64,000 nt of DNA from positions 62,001-126,000 of the forward strand of contig NZ_JAAVUV010000003.1 in assembly GCF_018449635.1 (NCBI RefSeq), read 5' to 3'. Position numbers and translations under genes: made by a program. Positions 41,768 to 50,473 of the stretch are shown here, piece by piece (the stretch's first letter is position 1; each line of letters starts with the position of its first letter). Below the pieces are notes generated by a model. It did no database searches. It saw nothing but the letters and a program-made list of their open reading frames with translations, and was not told the DNA's origin. The DNA comes from Caballeronia sp. dw_276. Lineage in GTDB: Bacteria; Pseudomonadota; Gammaproteobacteria; Burkholderiales; Burkholderiaceae.

Positions 41768-41773
41768 ATTATA
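41768..41773 (-). promoter_or_regulatory. Candidate -10 box upstream of gltX
   Basis: A perfect TATAAT on the minus strand, about 150 bp before the gltX start. The -35 region is GC-rich and poorly matched, so this is tentative. Confidence 0.4.
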
Positions 41774-41913
41774 CCCGCCGGGGGCTTTCGGCCTGCGTCG
41801 GCCGGTCATCATGTTTTATCATGTCCGCCGCTACGCGACGGCTTATCCGAATGGCCGGGTTCGCCGTTGATCTGTTCCTTCTCGCTTTATTCGCCGCACA
41901 GCAGGAGAGTTTC

Positions 41914-42885
41914 TTGAAATCGCCGCTTCCACCTTTGCCCGGCTCGTCCGGCTTGTCGCGCCGTGCGTTCGCTCTTGGCTGCGCATCCGCCGTGCTCAGC
42001 GCCTGCACCACGGCCACCACGTCTCAATCATCGTCCAGTGCTTCGACAACATCGGGCGTCTCGCCGGCATCGCCAATTGCAACAACGCCGCAGCGGCCCG
42101 TTCGCATCGGCTTGGCGCTCGGCGGCGGCGCGGCGCGCGGGTTTGCGCATATCGGTGTGATCAAGGCGCTCGAGGCACGCAACGTAAAGGTCGATTTGCT
42201 GAGCGGCACGAGCGCAGGATCGGTGATCGCGGCGTTATCGGCGTCGGGCATGAACGGGATTGCGATCAACAAGCTCGCGCTCACCATGGACGAAGCGTCG
42301 ATCAGCGACTGGGCCATGCCGTTTCGCACGCGCGGTTTTCTGCAGGGCGTGGCGCTGCAGAACTATTTGAACAAGACGCTCGACAACAAGCCGATCGAGA
42401 AGATGGCGAAACCGCTCGGGATCGTCGCGACCGATCTCAAGACCGGCCAGCCGATCCTGTTCCAGCGCGGCAATACGGGCATTGCCGTGCGTGCGTCGTG
42501 CAGCGTGCCGTCCATCTTCGAGCCGGTGAAGATTGGCGGCCACGAGTACGTTGACGGCGGACTGGTAAGTCCGGTGCCGGCCGCTTTCGCGCGCAAGATG
42601 GGCGCGGATTTTGTGATCGCGGTGGATATTTCGGCGCGCCCGGAAACAGCGCTGACCCAGAGTTCGTTCGACGTCCTGATGCAGACCTTCACGATCATGG
42701 GCCAGACCATCAAGGCCTATGAACTCGATAAATACGCCGACTTCGTCATCCGCCCGAATCTGGCCGCCATGAGCGGCAGCGACTTCAGCCAACGCAACGC
42801 CGCCATTCTGGCAGGCGAAGAAGCCGTCGCCAGAATCTGGCCAGACTTGCAGCGGCAACTGGCGGCGAAAGGCGCTGCCGTTTAA
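41914..42885 (+). CDS. Patatin-like phospholipase, predicted lipoprotein (RssA-like)
   Basis: A 323-residue serine hydrolase with a patatin domain: oxyanion hole GGGAARGFAH, nucleophile serine in GTSAGS, and the catalytic aspartate in YVDGGLVSP. The N-terminus has a signal sequence with lipobox LSAC (ALGCASAVLSAC), followed by a serine/threonine-rich linker, so the enzyme is probably a membrane-anchored lipoprotein. I chose a TTG start at 41914 because AGGAGAG lies at ideal distance; an ATG at 41821 lacks a ribosome-binding site. The substrate is unknown; acyl esters of phospholipids are likely. Confidence 0.85.
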   Translation: MKSPLPPLPGSSGLSRRAFALGCASAVLSACTTATTSQSSSSASTTSGVSPASPIATTPQRPVRIGLALGGGAARGFAHIGVIKALEARNVKVDLLSGTSAGSVIAALSASGMNGIAINKLALTMDEASISDWAMPFRTRGFLQGVALQNYLNKTLDNKPIEKMAKPLGIVATDLKTGQPILFQRGNTGIAVRASCSVPSIFEPVKIGGHEYVDGGLVSPVPAAFARKMGADFVIAVDISARPETALTQSSFDVLMQTFTIMGQTIKAYELDKYADFVIRPNLAAMSGSDFSQRNAAILAGEEAVARIWPDLQRQLAAKGAAV

Positions 42886-42898
42886 CAAAGGCAGCGCC
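42871..42898. terminator. Hairpin spanning the patatin stop codon
   Basis: Perfect 9-bp GC-rich stem GGCGCTGCC/GGCAGCGCC with a 10-nt loop that contains the TAA stop. It lies between convergent genes. There is no U-run, so termination may be Rho-assisted or the hairpin may protect the mRNA 3' end. Confidence 0.5.
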
Positions 42899-42906
42899 CG
42901 GACGCT

Positions 42907-44166
42907 TTAGTGAGAAGGCGCGTCGCGCAGCGCCTTCACCTTTGCCGCGGTGACATCGCCGGGTTGGCCGCCCCAGGTTGATCGAAGGTAGTTCGCGAGT
43001 TGTGCGAGCTCTTCGTCGTTGAGCGTTTTTGCAAAGCCCGGCATGGCCTGCAAGCTCTCCGTACCCGGGAAGGCCGAAGCGTCCATGCCGTCGAGCATCG
43101 CGACGAGCAGGTTGCGCGGGTCGCCTTGACGCAATGTGGAGCTGCCTTGCATCGATACCGCCACGTGCGGCTTGCCCTCCCCTCCAAGTCCGTGACATCC
43201 CGCGCACAGCGCAACGTAGGTGTTACGGCCGGCGGCGACCTGAGCGGCATCGGCGGAGCCAGGCTGCACCGGCGTGGGCGGCGGCGGTGCATCGCCGAGC
43301 AAGTAGACCGACATCGCGCGCAAGTCACCCGGCGACAGATATTGCGTGCTCAAATACACCACAGGATGCATTTCGCCGAACGCAGGACCCTGGCGGCTGA
43401 TTCCAGTCGCGAAGAACGTTTGCAGATCCGCGCCGGTCCAGCCGCGCGCCACAAGGCCAGCGGGTGTGATATCCGGTGGAACCACACGACCGAGATCCGA
43501 ACCCTGCAGCGCCTTCGCTCCGTTCATCTGTCCGAATACGCCGCGCGGCGTGTGGCATTCGGCGCAATGCCCTAGCGCGTTCGCGAGATATTTCCCGCGC
43601 GTCCAGTCCGCCGAAGTCCCGACCGATGCATCCGGCAGGCTGTCTTTCAGGAACAGCATGTTCCAGAACATCACCGCAAAACGAACGTTGAACGGGAACT
43701 TGAGATCCGCTTCGCGGTTCGGCACGGCGGCCGGCTTTTGCGCCATCAAGTACGCATAGATCGCATCGCTGTCCGCGCGCGTCATGGTCCGGTACGACGT
43801 GTAGGGCATCGCCGGATACAGTTGTTTGTCGGGCGCCACGCCGTCGTGCAGCGTCTTGTAAAACTCGGCCGCGCTCCATTTGCCAATACCATGCTTGGGG
43901 TCTGGCGTGATGTTGGTGCCGTAGAACGTACCGAATGGCGAGCCGAGCCGTACGCCGCCCGCAAACGGCGCGCCGCCGGCAAGCGTGTGGCACGCGGCGC
44001 AATCGGCGGCCTTCGCGAGATATCGGCCGCGCGCGATCTGTTCGGGCGTGGATGTACGCGTATCGACGGGCGCGTTGTCAGTCGCCTTGCTGCACGCCGC
44101 CAAACTTGATAAGGCCGCAATGCACAAAGCCAGGGCGCCAAGCCGGAGTAAGAATGTCGTGCTCAT
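42907..44166 (-). CDS. Triheme cytochrome c lipoprotein, electron-transfer subunit of the Mo hydroxylase
   Basis: A 419-residue periplasmic cytochrome with three CXXCH heme motifs: CAACH (56-60), CAECH near residue 200 and CAGCH near residue 325. The signal sequence ends in the lipobox LAAC with cysteine 25, so the protein is probably attached to the membrane. The sequence resembles the cytochrome subunits of alcohol, gluconate and aldehyde dehydrogenases. Its start overlaps the stop of the 2Fe-2S subunit gene (ATGA). In this operon it would pass electrons from the molybdenum hydroxylase to the respiratory chain. Confidence 0.9.
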   Translation of the reverse strand: MSTTFLLRLGALALCIAALSSLAACSKATDNAPVDTRTSTPEQIARGRYLAKAADCAACHTLAGGAPFAGGVRLGSPFGTFYGTNITPDPKHGIGKWSAAEFYKTLHDGVAPDKQLYPAMPYTSYRTMTRADSDAIYAYLMAQKPAAVPNREADLKFPFNVRFAVMFWNMLFLKDSLPDASVGTSADWTRGKYLANALGHCAECHTPRGVFGQMNGAKALQGSDLGRVVPPDITPAGLVARGWTGADLQTFFATGISRQGPAFGEMHPVVYLSTQYLSPGDLRAMSVYLLGDAPPPPTPVQPGSADAAQVAAGRNTYVALCAGCHGLGGEGKPHVAVSMQGSSTLRQGDPRNLLVAMLDGMDASAFPGTESLQAMPGFAKTLNDEELAQLANYLRSTWGGQPGDVTAAKVKALRDAPSH

Positions 44167-44735
44167 GCGGAATCCTTGACGAGCCCTGGCGTATTCATCA
44201 CCACGTCCTTCACCGCTTCGTAATAGCGCACATAGCCCGTGCACCGGCAGATGTGATTGTCGAGCGCCTTCATGATCTCGCTATCCACTGACGCCTTCGC
44301 GATCGGTTCGCGCTTCAACCGCTCGATGAAAACCGTCGCCGCATTCACGAATCCCGGCGTGCAGTAACCGCATTGGAAACTGAAATGCTCGAGGAATTTT
44401 TGCTGTACCGGCGTAAGCTCGACGACCTCGCCTTGCTCGTTTTTCGTGCCGTGGCCTTCGATGGTACGGATCTTCTTGCCATCGAAGAAATGCGCGCCCG
44501 TGATGCACGAACGCACTTCTTCACTCGTGCCGTCGGGCTTGTCGAGAATTACCACGCACGCATGGCACACGCCCTGCCCGCAGCCGAGCCGCGAGCCCGT
44601 CAAGCCGACATATTCGTGCAGGAAATCGATCATCATCAGCCCGTCGGGCGTCTGGATCGGGCCGGTCGCGACACCGTTGATGGTGAGCGAAAGAGGCTTC
44701 ATCTGGATCATGCTGGTTTGATTGGGGGCCGTCAT
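44163..44735 (-). CDS. 2Fe-2S subunit of a molybdenum hydroxylase (isoquinoline oxidoreductase/aldehyde dehydrogenase type)
   Basis: A 190-residue protein with two 2Fe-2S clusters in the xanthine oxidase family pattern: Cys52, Cys57, Cys60 and Cys77 in a plant-ferredoxin-like domain (GCGQGVCHAC), and Cys122, Cys125, Cys163 and Cys165 in the helical domain (QCGYCTPG and HICRCTGY). It has no signal peptide, so export would need complex formation with the Tat-bearing large subunit. It overlaps both neighbours by four bases, indicating tightly coupled synthesis. The relation is to IorA-type subunits; the substrate is not predictable. Confidence 0.92.
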   Translation of the reverse strand: MTAPNQTSMIQMKPLSLTINGVATGPIQTPDGLMMIDFLHEYVGLTGSRLGCGQGVCHACVVILDKPDGTSEEVRSCITGAHFFDGKKIRTIEGHGTKNEQGEVVELTPVQQKFLEHFSFQCGYCTPGFVNAATVFIERLKREPIAKASVDSEIMKALDNHICRCTGYVRYYEAVKDVVMNTPGLVKDSA

Positions 44736-47554
44736 GCGAGCGCCTCCTGAATGTTTTGAGGCGTCACCGGCAAGTCGTTGAACCGATGCCCTATTGCGTG
44801 CGCAATGCCGTTGACGATCGCGCCGACGACCGGAATCATCACCACTTCCGCGATGCCCTTCGGTGGATCGGTTTCTGACAGCGGCGGCAGCACTTCGCCG
44901 GTCTGGGTCCAGACGGCGACGTCGCTCGCACGCGGCAGGTGATAGCGGTTGAAATTCCAGGTGCCGTTGCCGGGACCTTCTTCGTAAAGCGGCAGGTACT
45001 CATGCAGCGCATGACCAATACCCATCGCCAGACCGCCCTGCAATTGACCCGATACGAGCTCCGGCGAAAGCATGTTGCCGCACTCGACGATCGAATGATG
45101 CGAGAGCAGGTCCACGCGGCCGCTCGCTTCGTTCACCGCAAGCTCGACCAGCGTTCCGACAGCGCTGTAATACGTCACAGCCGCGTTGTTGCGCTGAACC
45201 GGCGCGATGAAAACACGCTTGCGATTGACAGCGTGATAGGCAGGAACGGGCGCCTTGGCTTCGTCCTTCTTGGGCTCACCTTCGCCGAAAAGCAGCGACA
45301 AACCATCTACCGGCAAGCGCTCTGTGACGCCGCGGATATCGAACTCCGCCTCGCTCCATTGCCACCGGTTGAAGACGTGCACGACCGCGCCCGTGACGAG
45401 GCCAAGATCGTGGGCCTTCTTCGCAAGCTGTTCGAGCGGCAAGGGTTCGAGACCCGCCGCCGTCAGCTTGCCTTCGACCCAGCGCGCATCTTCGCGGCGA
45501 ACGACAAGCGGCGCGGCCTGACCGCCGCCAATTCCGCCGCCCCAGATCGACACGGCCGCCGGCCACAAGCCCTGCGTGAAGACGACGCGCGCCGCCTCGT
45601 GCGTGCTGTGCGTGAAATAGAACGCCGAGTTTGTCGCACTCGAAGGCGATGCCAGTTCCGGCGTCCATCGCGGATTCGCCGACGCTTTGTCCTGCTCGGC
45701 CTGCGACATCATGTATGGATCGCCGCTCGTGATCATCGGCAATTCGGGCCAGTCGACAATCGCCATGCGGACTTCGGTCGCGGGCTTGCCGAGCCACTTC
45801 GCGCATGCGATCGCCTGCGAAGTGGAAATGCCGGTGCCAATTTCCGCAGCGGTGTGATGCAGCTTGATCGTTCCGTCGGCCGCGATCTCGACCTTCGCAA
45901 ACGATGCCTCCGCGCCCGTCCCAAAGTCCTTTTGCGTGCACGCGAATCCCACGCCGTAGCGGTTGCCCGCATGCGTCAACTCGTACTCGGCCTTCTTCTT
46001 CGCGCGCTCGGTCCAAAGCGGATGGAGCTTGGCCTTCTGCAGGACTTCATCGACACGGATTGCGCCCGCCGGAATCGCGCCCTGCGTGTTTTTCATGCCT
46101 GAACGGAGCGCGTTTTTCAGCCGGAAATCGATAGCATCGACTTCAAGTTGGCCGGCCAGTTCATCGATCAGCATCTCGGTTGCGGCCATGGTCTGCAACG
46201 TGCCATAACCGCGCGCGGAGCCTGCGTCGATTGCGCGCGACGCCGTCGCCACGCCTGTCAGATCACTTTTCGGGAAGTAGTAAATCGATTGCGCGGCTGA
46301 TGCGCCAACCATCGCCACCGATGGCGAAAAATTGGAGCGCCCGCCGCCGTTGACTTCAAGCTCGGCATTGAACGACTGCAGCATGCCGGTCTGTTTATCG
46401 ACGCCAATCCGGTAATGCATTTTCGATGAGTGCCGTTTGATCGATGTCTGAAATTGCTCGTATCGATCAAAGGCGAGGCGCACAGGGCGGCCGTCGCCAT
46501 ACATGGCGGCGACGAGGCCGTAGAACGGCACGTTGTAATGATCCTTGGAACCATAACCAACGGTCGATACCGGATGCACAAACAGGTTCTTCACCGGGAA
46601 ACGGCATTTGGCGGCCATTCCCGCCGCGCTTGCGGCGACTTCGGTCGGGCCTTGCGTCGGCACGACCATGTGCAGCGATTGCGTCGATGCGTCGTACCAG
46701 CAATTCGCATTGTCGGCTTCGAGCGCGGCTGTATCGATGGATTGCGTGGTGTAGTTGCGAGCGAGTACGAGCCAGTCGGCCGGTGGATGATCCAGCTCGT
46801 CGCGCAGCTTTTCAGCGTGGAACATGCCCTGCTGATCGAGCTTGCCGCTTGCACTTCCCTCCGACCAGACCGGTTCATGTTTGCGCATCGCGCTCGGGAA
46901 CAGCATGGTGTCTTTCAGGCTCGAGAACGTATCCTCGTCGTATGCCGTCGCACCACCTACGCGCACGAACCGGAACGTGCCCCACGGATCGCGTTCGAGC
47001 GGCCCTGTCTTCGCTCCGTAGCGGATGATTTCATCGTGGAACTGGAGCTTGTCCTTCGCGAAGCGAAAGCGCGCGAAATCGTGATAGATGAGCATTGCGA
47101 CCGCATGGCCCAGATAGGCCGGCGTCTTGCCCGGAGGCAAGAGCATGTCGTCCCCATAAAACGCGGGGAACGCGAGACCATCACGCGCCAGATCCTCCGC
47201 CGTGACGATCCGGTCGGGTTTCAGTTCATCGCCAAGAAGGCTGAGATCAAACCCTTCATACGTCCGGTCGGCCTGCGTCGTGCGCAAGATGAACGCGTGA
47301 GATTGTTGATTCGGCCAGTGCGGCATGTCGGCGGCGCGCACGTCGCGGGCAAAAACTTTCGACCCGGTAACTTTCGCGATCCCGTCGATACGGAATTTCG
47401 CGCGGCCGTTCGCCATATCCCACTGGATCGGCGTGAGCACTTTCTCTTCAAACAACGCGGCGAAAGCGCGACTGCCAAGCGGCGCAATGATGACAGTCAG
47501 CCCTGCAACGCTCGCCTTAAGGAAACCGCGACGCGATCGGTCGAGTTCTCCCAT
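44732..47554 (-). CDS. Molybdopterin-binding large subunit, isoquinoline 1-oxidoreductase beta/aldehyde dehydrogenase type
   Basis: A 940-residue catalytic subunit of the xanthine dehydrogenase family. The N-terminus has a Tat signal (RSRRGFLKASVAG, cleavage near SRAFA), so the enzyme works in the periplasm. The rest shows two repeated domains typical of IorB-like subunits, with GKTPAYLGHAVAMLIY early, the cofactor region GGGIGGGQAAPLVVRR, and the C-terminal KGIAEVVMIPVVGAIVNGIA that should carry the active-site glutamate. Likely substrates are N-heterocycles or aldehydes. The first gene of a three-gene operon; inverted repeats lie just upstream. No cofactor-maturation gene (XdhC-like) is adjacent. 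Confidence 0.9.
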   Translation of the reverse strand: MGELDRSRRGFLKASVAGLTVIIAPLGSRAFAALFEEKVLTPIQWDMANGRAKFRIDGIAKVTGSKVFARDVRAADMPHWPNQQSHAFILRTTQADRTYEGFDLSLLGDELKPDRIVTAEDLARDGLAFPAFYGDDMLLPPGKTPAYLGHAVAMLIYHDFARFRFAKDKLQFHDEIIRYGAKTGPLERDPWGTFRFVRVGGATAYDEDTFSSLKDTMLFPSAMRKHEPVWSEGSASGKLDQQGMFHAEKLRDELDHPPADWLVLARNYTTQSIDTAALEADNANCWYDASTQSLHMVVPTQGPTEVAASAAGMAAKCRFPVKNLFVHPVSTVGYGSKDHYNVPFYGLVAAMYGDGRPVRLAFDRYEQFQTSIKRHSSKMHYRIGVDKQTGMLQSFNAELEVNGGGRSNFSPSVAMVGASAAQSIYYFPKSDLTGVATASRAIDAGSARGYGTLQTMAATEMLIDELAGQLEVDAIDFRLKNALRSGMKNTQGAIPAGAIRVDEVLQKAKLHPLWTERAKKKAEYELTHAGNRYGVGFACTQKDFGTGAEASFAKVEIAADGTIKLHHTAAEIGTGISTSQAIACAKWLGKPATEVRMAIVDWPELPMITSGDPYMMSQAEQDKASANPRWTPELASPSSATNSAFYFTHSTHEAARVVFTQGLWPAAVSIWGGGIGGGQAAPLVVRREDARWVEGKLTAAGLEPLPLEQLAKKAHDLGLVTGAVVHVFNRWQWSEAEFDIRGVTERLPVDGLSLLFGEGEPKKDEAKAPVPAYHAVNRKRVFIAPVQRNNAAVTYYSAVGTLVELAVNEASGRVDLLSHHSIVECGNMLSPELVSGQLQGGLAMGIGHALHEYLPLYEEGPGNGTWNFNRYHLPRASDVAVWTQTGEVLPPLSETDPPKGIAEVVMIPVVGAIVNGIAHAIGHRFNDLPVTPQNIQEALA

Positions 47555-47603
47555 ATCACTCTCCTCACCCAGCGGCTCGACGCCCCCAGGTCACATTCAT
47601 TCG

Positions 47604-47634
47604 AATTTCGGAATATGTTTCGGATTCCGAAATT
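47604..47634. promoter_or_regulatory. Inverted repeat upstream of the Mo hydroxylase operon
   Basis: Perfect 11-bp arms AATTTCGGAAT and ATTCCGAAATT with a 9-bp spacer, 50 bp upstream of the large-subunit start. The position suits an operator near the promoter. It could also form an RNA hairpin in the leader if transcription starts further upstream. Confidence 0.55.
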
Positions 47635-47752
47635 ATTAACTTTCTGAACCAGCCGTTTTATTCGTTTCGATGGAAGAATGACGGGATGAAAAAAACGCTT
47701 CCGATCCTAAACGCACTTCGAATGCTCGGGGTGCAAGGATTTGCATCAGCCT

Positions 47753-47791
47753 GTTTCGAATTTCAACGTGCGCTTTTATTCACTTCGAAAC
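47753..47791. promoter_or_regulatory. Second, wider inverted repeat GTTTCGAA-N23-TTCGAAAC
   Basis: Perfect 8-bp arms 23 bp apart, about 200 bp upstream of the Mo hydroxylase operon. The gap 47555-48025 (471 bp) carries no gene; it contains this repeat, the one at 47604-47634, further TTCGAA hexamers at 47600 and 47717, and the nlpC-gene terminator. Confidence 0.45.
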
Positions 47792-47946
47792 GCTTTGACT
47801 GCGTTCGCGTAATTGACTGCGACGGGGAGCCGCAGCGACGGTGAAAAGCTGGCGATTGTACGTGGCAAGGTTGCTTGCAGGCAGCGATACGGGTGTCAAG
47901 TTTTGTGCTTAGCCGCGTGGTACGAATGACCAAGGCTCGACCAACG

Positions 47947-47976
47947 ACAAAAGCCCGCCTTCTTTTGGAAGGCAGG
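47947..47976 (-). terminator. Intrinsic terminator after the NlpC/P60 gene
   Basis: On the minus strand a 9-bp stem (one G-U pair) CCTGCCTTC/GAAGGCGGG with a 5-nt loop is followed by CTTTTGT. It lies 50 bp downstream of the NlpC/P60 stop. Confidence 0.75.
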
Positions 47977-48025
47977 TTCGGCTACCGACCGGCGTGACGC
48001 CAGCCGGCATATCATTTCGAATCGC

Positions 48026-48736
48026 TTAGTTGTCCGCGTTGCCGCCAATGGTGGCGCTAACTCGCTGGCGCAGATCCACGCCATCGATCGGGAACGTCGC
48101 TTCAATTCGACGAGCGCCCGTATAACGCTTTTCCCAATAGCTGTTGTCCATGTCGTCGACACGGATCGTGCTGCCCGTGGACGGCGAATGCACGAACTTG
48201 TTGTCACCAATATAGATGCCGACGTGGGAGAACGACCGGCGCATCGTATTGAAGAACACGAGATCGCCCGGCTTCAGCTCGCTCACGCGAACCTTCTCGC
48301 CGACACGGCTCATCTCTTCAGCGCGGCGCGGGAGCGTCATGCCGAGCGTGTCCTGGAACACGTAACGCACGAAGCCACTGCAATCCAGGCCGGAATCAGG
48401 CGTGTTGCCGCCCCAGCGATAGCGCACGCCGATCATGTTGAGCGCGCCGACGACCACGTCGCCTGCTTTGCTTGCCATGCCGGAGAGGAAGGATCGCGTG
48501 CCGCTGTTAGACGTGGCGGACGGGGTCGTGGATGAGGTGCTTGTCGCGTTGCCTGAACCTGCAACGGGATAGATGTCATTAGCTGCTTTCGGCGACGAAA
48601 AAATGCTGTTGCCAGCATTTTGACTTGAAATGTTGACTTCGTCGGCGAACGCACCGCTAGCTGCTGTCATCATCAGGCCGATCAACATGCTGGCTGCTGC
48701 GCGCGCGCATGTCTGAGTCAAGGTCAATGGCTGCAT
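48026..48736 (-). CDS. NlpC/P60 family cell-wall hydrolase
   Basis: A 236-residue secreted cysteine peptidase expected to cut peptidoglycan stem peptides. A signal peptide (residues 1-31, cleavage near GAFA) precedes a Ser/Thr/Asn-rich linker and an NlpC/P60 domain from about residue 95: catalytic cysteine in GLDCSGFVRYVF, histidine in SFSHVGIYIG and a third polar residue in FVHSPS. The start at 48736 is preferred because it gives a compact signal peptide; a methionine 15 codons upstream is possible. It is monocistronic, with a terminator downstream. Confidence 0.88.
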   Translation of the reverse strand: MQPLTLTQTCARAAASMLIGLMMTAASGAFADEVNISSQNAGNSIFSSPKAANDIYPVAGSGNATSTSSTTPSATSNSGTRSFLSGMASKAGDVVVGALNMIGVRYRWGGNTPDSGLDCSGFVRYVFQDTLGMTLPRRAEEMSRVGEKVRVSELKPGDLVFFNTMRRSFSHVGIYIGDNKFVHSPSTGSTIRVDDMDNSYWEKRYTGARRIEATFPIDGVDLRQRVSATIGGNADN

Positions 48737-48874
48737 CGGTCGGTAAGTTTGGGGTGAAAAAGTCTGAAAAATCAGGATCATGCGGAAAAAGTTTGCTCGA
48801 TACTAGCCAGATATTATTTACATGTCAAAAGGCATAGAAAAAAACAATTGAGATGAGCACCTAATTGGTGAAAA

Positions 48875-50473
48875 TTAGGCCACGATCGCTGCTTTCAGTA
48901 ACTTTCTTGTGTAATCGTGGGATGGCGCGGCAAAAATATTCTCCACATCACCGGTCTCGACGATAGTTCCATTCTGCATCACGACCACCCTGTGCGCCAT
49001 CGCGCCGATGACCTCCAGGTCATGGCTGATGAAAACGTAGCCCAGGTTGTACTTCCGTTGTATATCGGCAAGCAGACGCAAAACTTGATGTTGAATAGAA
49101 ACATCGAGTGCGCTGGTGGGTTCATCGAGGATCAGGATGCGTGGTTCGAGCACCAGGGCACGGGCAATTGCGATGCGCTGCCGCTGGCCGCCGGAAAACT
49201 CGTGCGGGTAGCGATTCAGGCACGTCCGGTCCATCCCGACCTCGCGCAGGACCGCGATCACCTTCGTGCGGCGAGCGGTGGCATCGAGTTCCGGGCGATG
49301 CAGCGCGAGCCCCTCCCCTACGATCTGTTCAATAGTCTGGCGCGGCGAGAGCGAACTGTACGGGTCCTGAAACACCACTTGCATGTTCGAGCGCAGCACG
49401 GTTTGTTCGCGGCCGCGGTAATCGGCGAGCGCACGGCCCTGGAACTCGACCTTGCCATGTGAAGTGCGCTGCAAGCCGAGCAGGGCCATTGCCAGGGTGG
49501 ATTTGCCGGAACCCGATTCACCGACAATACCAAGCGTCTCACCCTGCCTGACGGTCACGGAGACGCCGTCGACTGCCTTGAACGCACCGCGCCGGAACCA
49601 CCCGCCCACGCCCGCGATCTTCGTGGCGAATTCCACCGATACATCCTTGGCGTCGAGCAAAACCGGCGACAACGGCAAGACCGGCAAGACCGTTCGCTCC
49701 GGTTTGCTTTGCAGCAAGCGGATCGTGTATGGATGCTGCGGCGACGCGAAAATCGATTCCACCGCGCCGCTTTCCACCAACACGCCCTTCTCCATCACGG
49801 CCACGCGCTGCGCGAATTTGCGCACAAGGTTGAGGTCGTGCGTGATCAGCAGGACGGCCATGCCGCGTGACGCGGCTTCGTCGCGTTGAAGTTCGAGCAG
49901 CAACTCCACGATCTGTGCACGGATTGTGACGTCGAGGGCGGTGGTGGGTTCATCGGCGAGAAGCAGGCGCGGACGGCATGCAAGCGCCATTGCGATCATC
50001 GCGCGCTGGCGTTGGCCGCCAGAAAGCTGATGCGCGTACCGGTCGATGCGCTTTTCCGGTTCCGTAATGCCCGTGCGCGCCAGCAGGTCGATCGCGCGGC
50101 GGCGGGCGTCACGGGCCGATACACCATCGTGCAGCACGATGGTTTCGATGATCTGGTCGCCTATGGTGAAGAGCGGGTTGAGCGCTGTCATTGGCTCCTG
50201 GAAGATCATCGCGATGTCGGAACCGCGAAGCTTGCGCATTTCCGCTTCGCTCTTCGAGAGCAATTCCTGGCCGTCGAAACGGATCGACCCGGTGAGATCA
50301 GCATCGCGCAGAAGCCGCAGGATGGACAGTGCCGTCACGCTCTTGCCCGATCCGGACTCGCCAACCAGCGCCACGCGCTCGCCGGCTTCGATCTTCAGGC
50401 TGACGCCATCGACGGCCATGGTGTCGCCAAAACGTACCCGCAAATCCGCGATATCCAGCAACGGCGCGCTCAT
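48875..50473 (-). CDS. yejF: ABC transporter, duplicated ATPase YejF
   Basis: Energises import of peptides (microcin C-type in E. coli) through YejBE. The 532-residue protein holds two full ABC ATPase domains: Walker [13 protein letters not shown] and [12 protein letters not shown], signatures [12 protein letters not shown] and [12 protein letters not shown], and Walker [13 protein letters not shown] and [12 protein letters not shown]. The first domain also has the oligopeptide-transporter C-terminal helix ([13 protein letters not shown]). The start at 50473 overlaps the yejE stop (ATGA) and has GGAGG upstream. Confidence 0.95.
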   Translation of the reverse strand: MSAPLLDIADLRVRFGDTMAVDGVSLKIEAGERVALVGESGSGKSVTALSILRLLRDADLTGSIRFDGQELLSKSEAEMRKLRGSDIAMIFQEPMTALNPLFTIGDQIIETIVLHDGVSARDARRRAIDLLARTGITEPEKRIDRYAHQLSGGQRQRAMIAMALACRPRLLLADEPTTALDVTIRAQIVELLLELQRDEAASRGMAVLLITHDLNLVRKFAQRVAVMEKGVLVESGAVESIFASPQHPYTIRLLQSKPERTVLPVLPLSPVLLDAKDVSVEFATKIAGVGGWFRRGAFKAVDGVSVTVRQGETLGIVGESGSGKSTLAMALLGLQRTSHGKVEFQGRALADYRGREQTVLRSNMQVVFQDPYSSLSPRQTIEQIVGEGLALHRPELDATARRTKVIAVLREVGMDRTCLNRYPHEFSGGQRQRIAIARALVLEPRILILDEPTSALDVSIQHQVLRLLADIQRKYNLGYVFISHDLEVIGAMAHRVVVMQNGTIVETGDVENIFAAPSHDYTRKLLKAAIVA

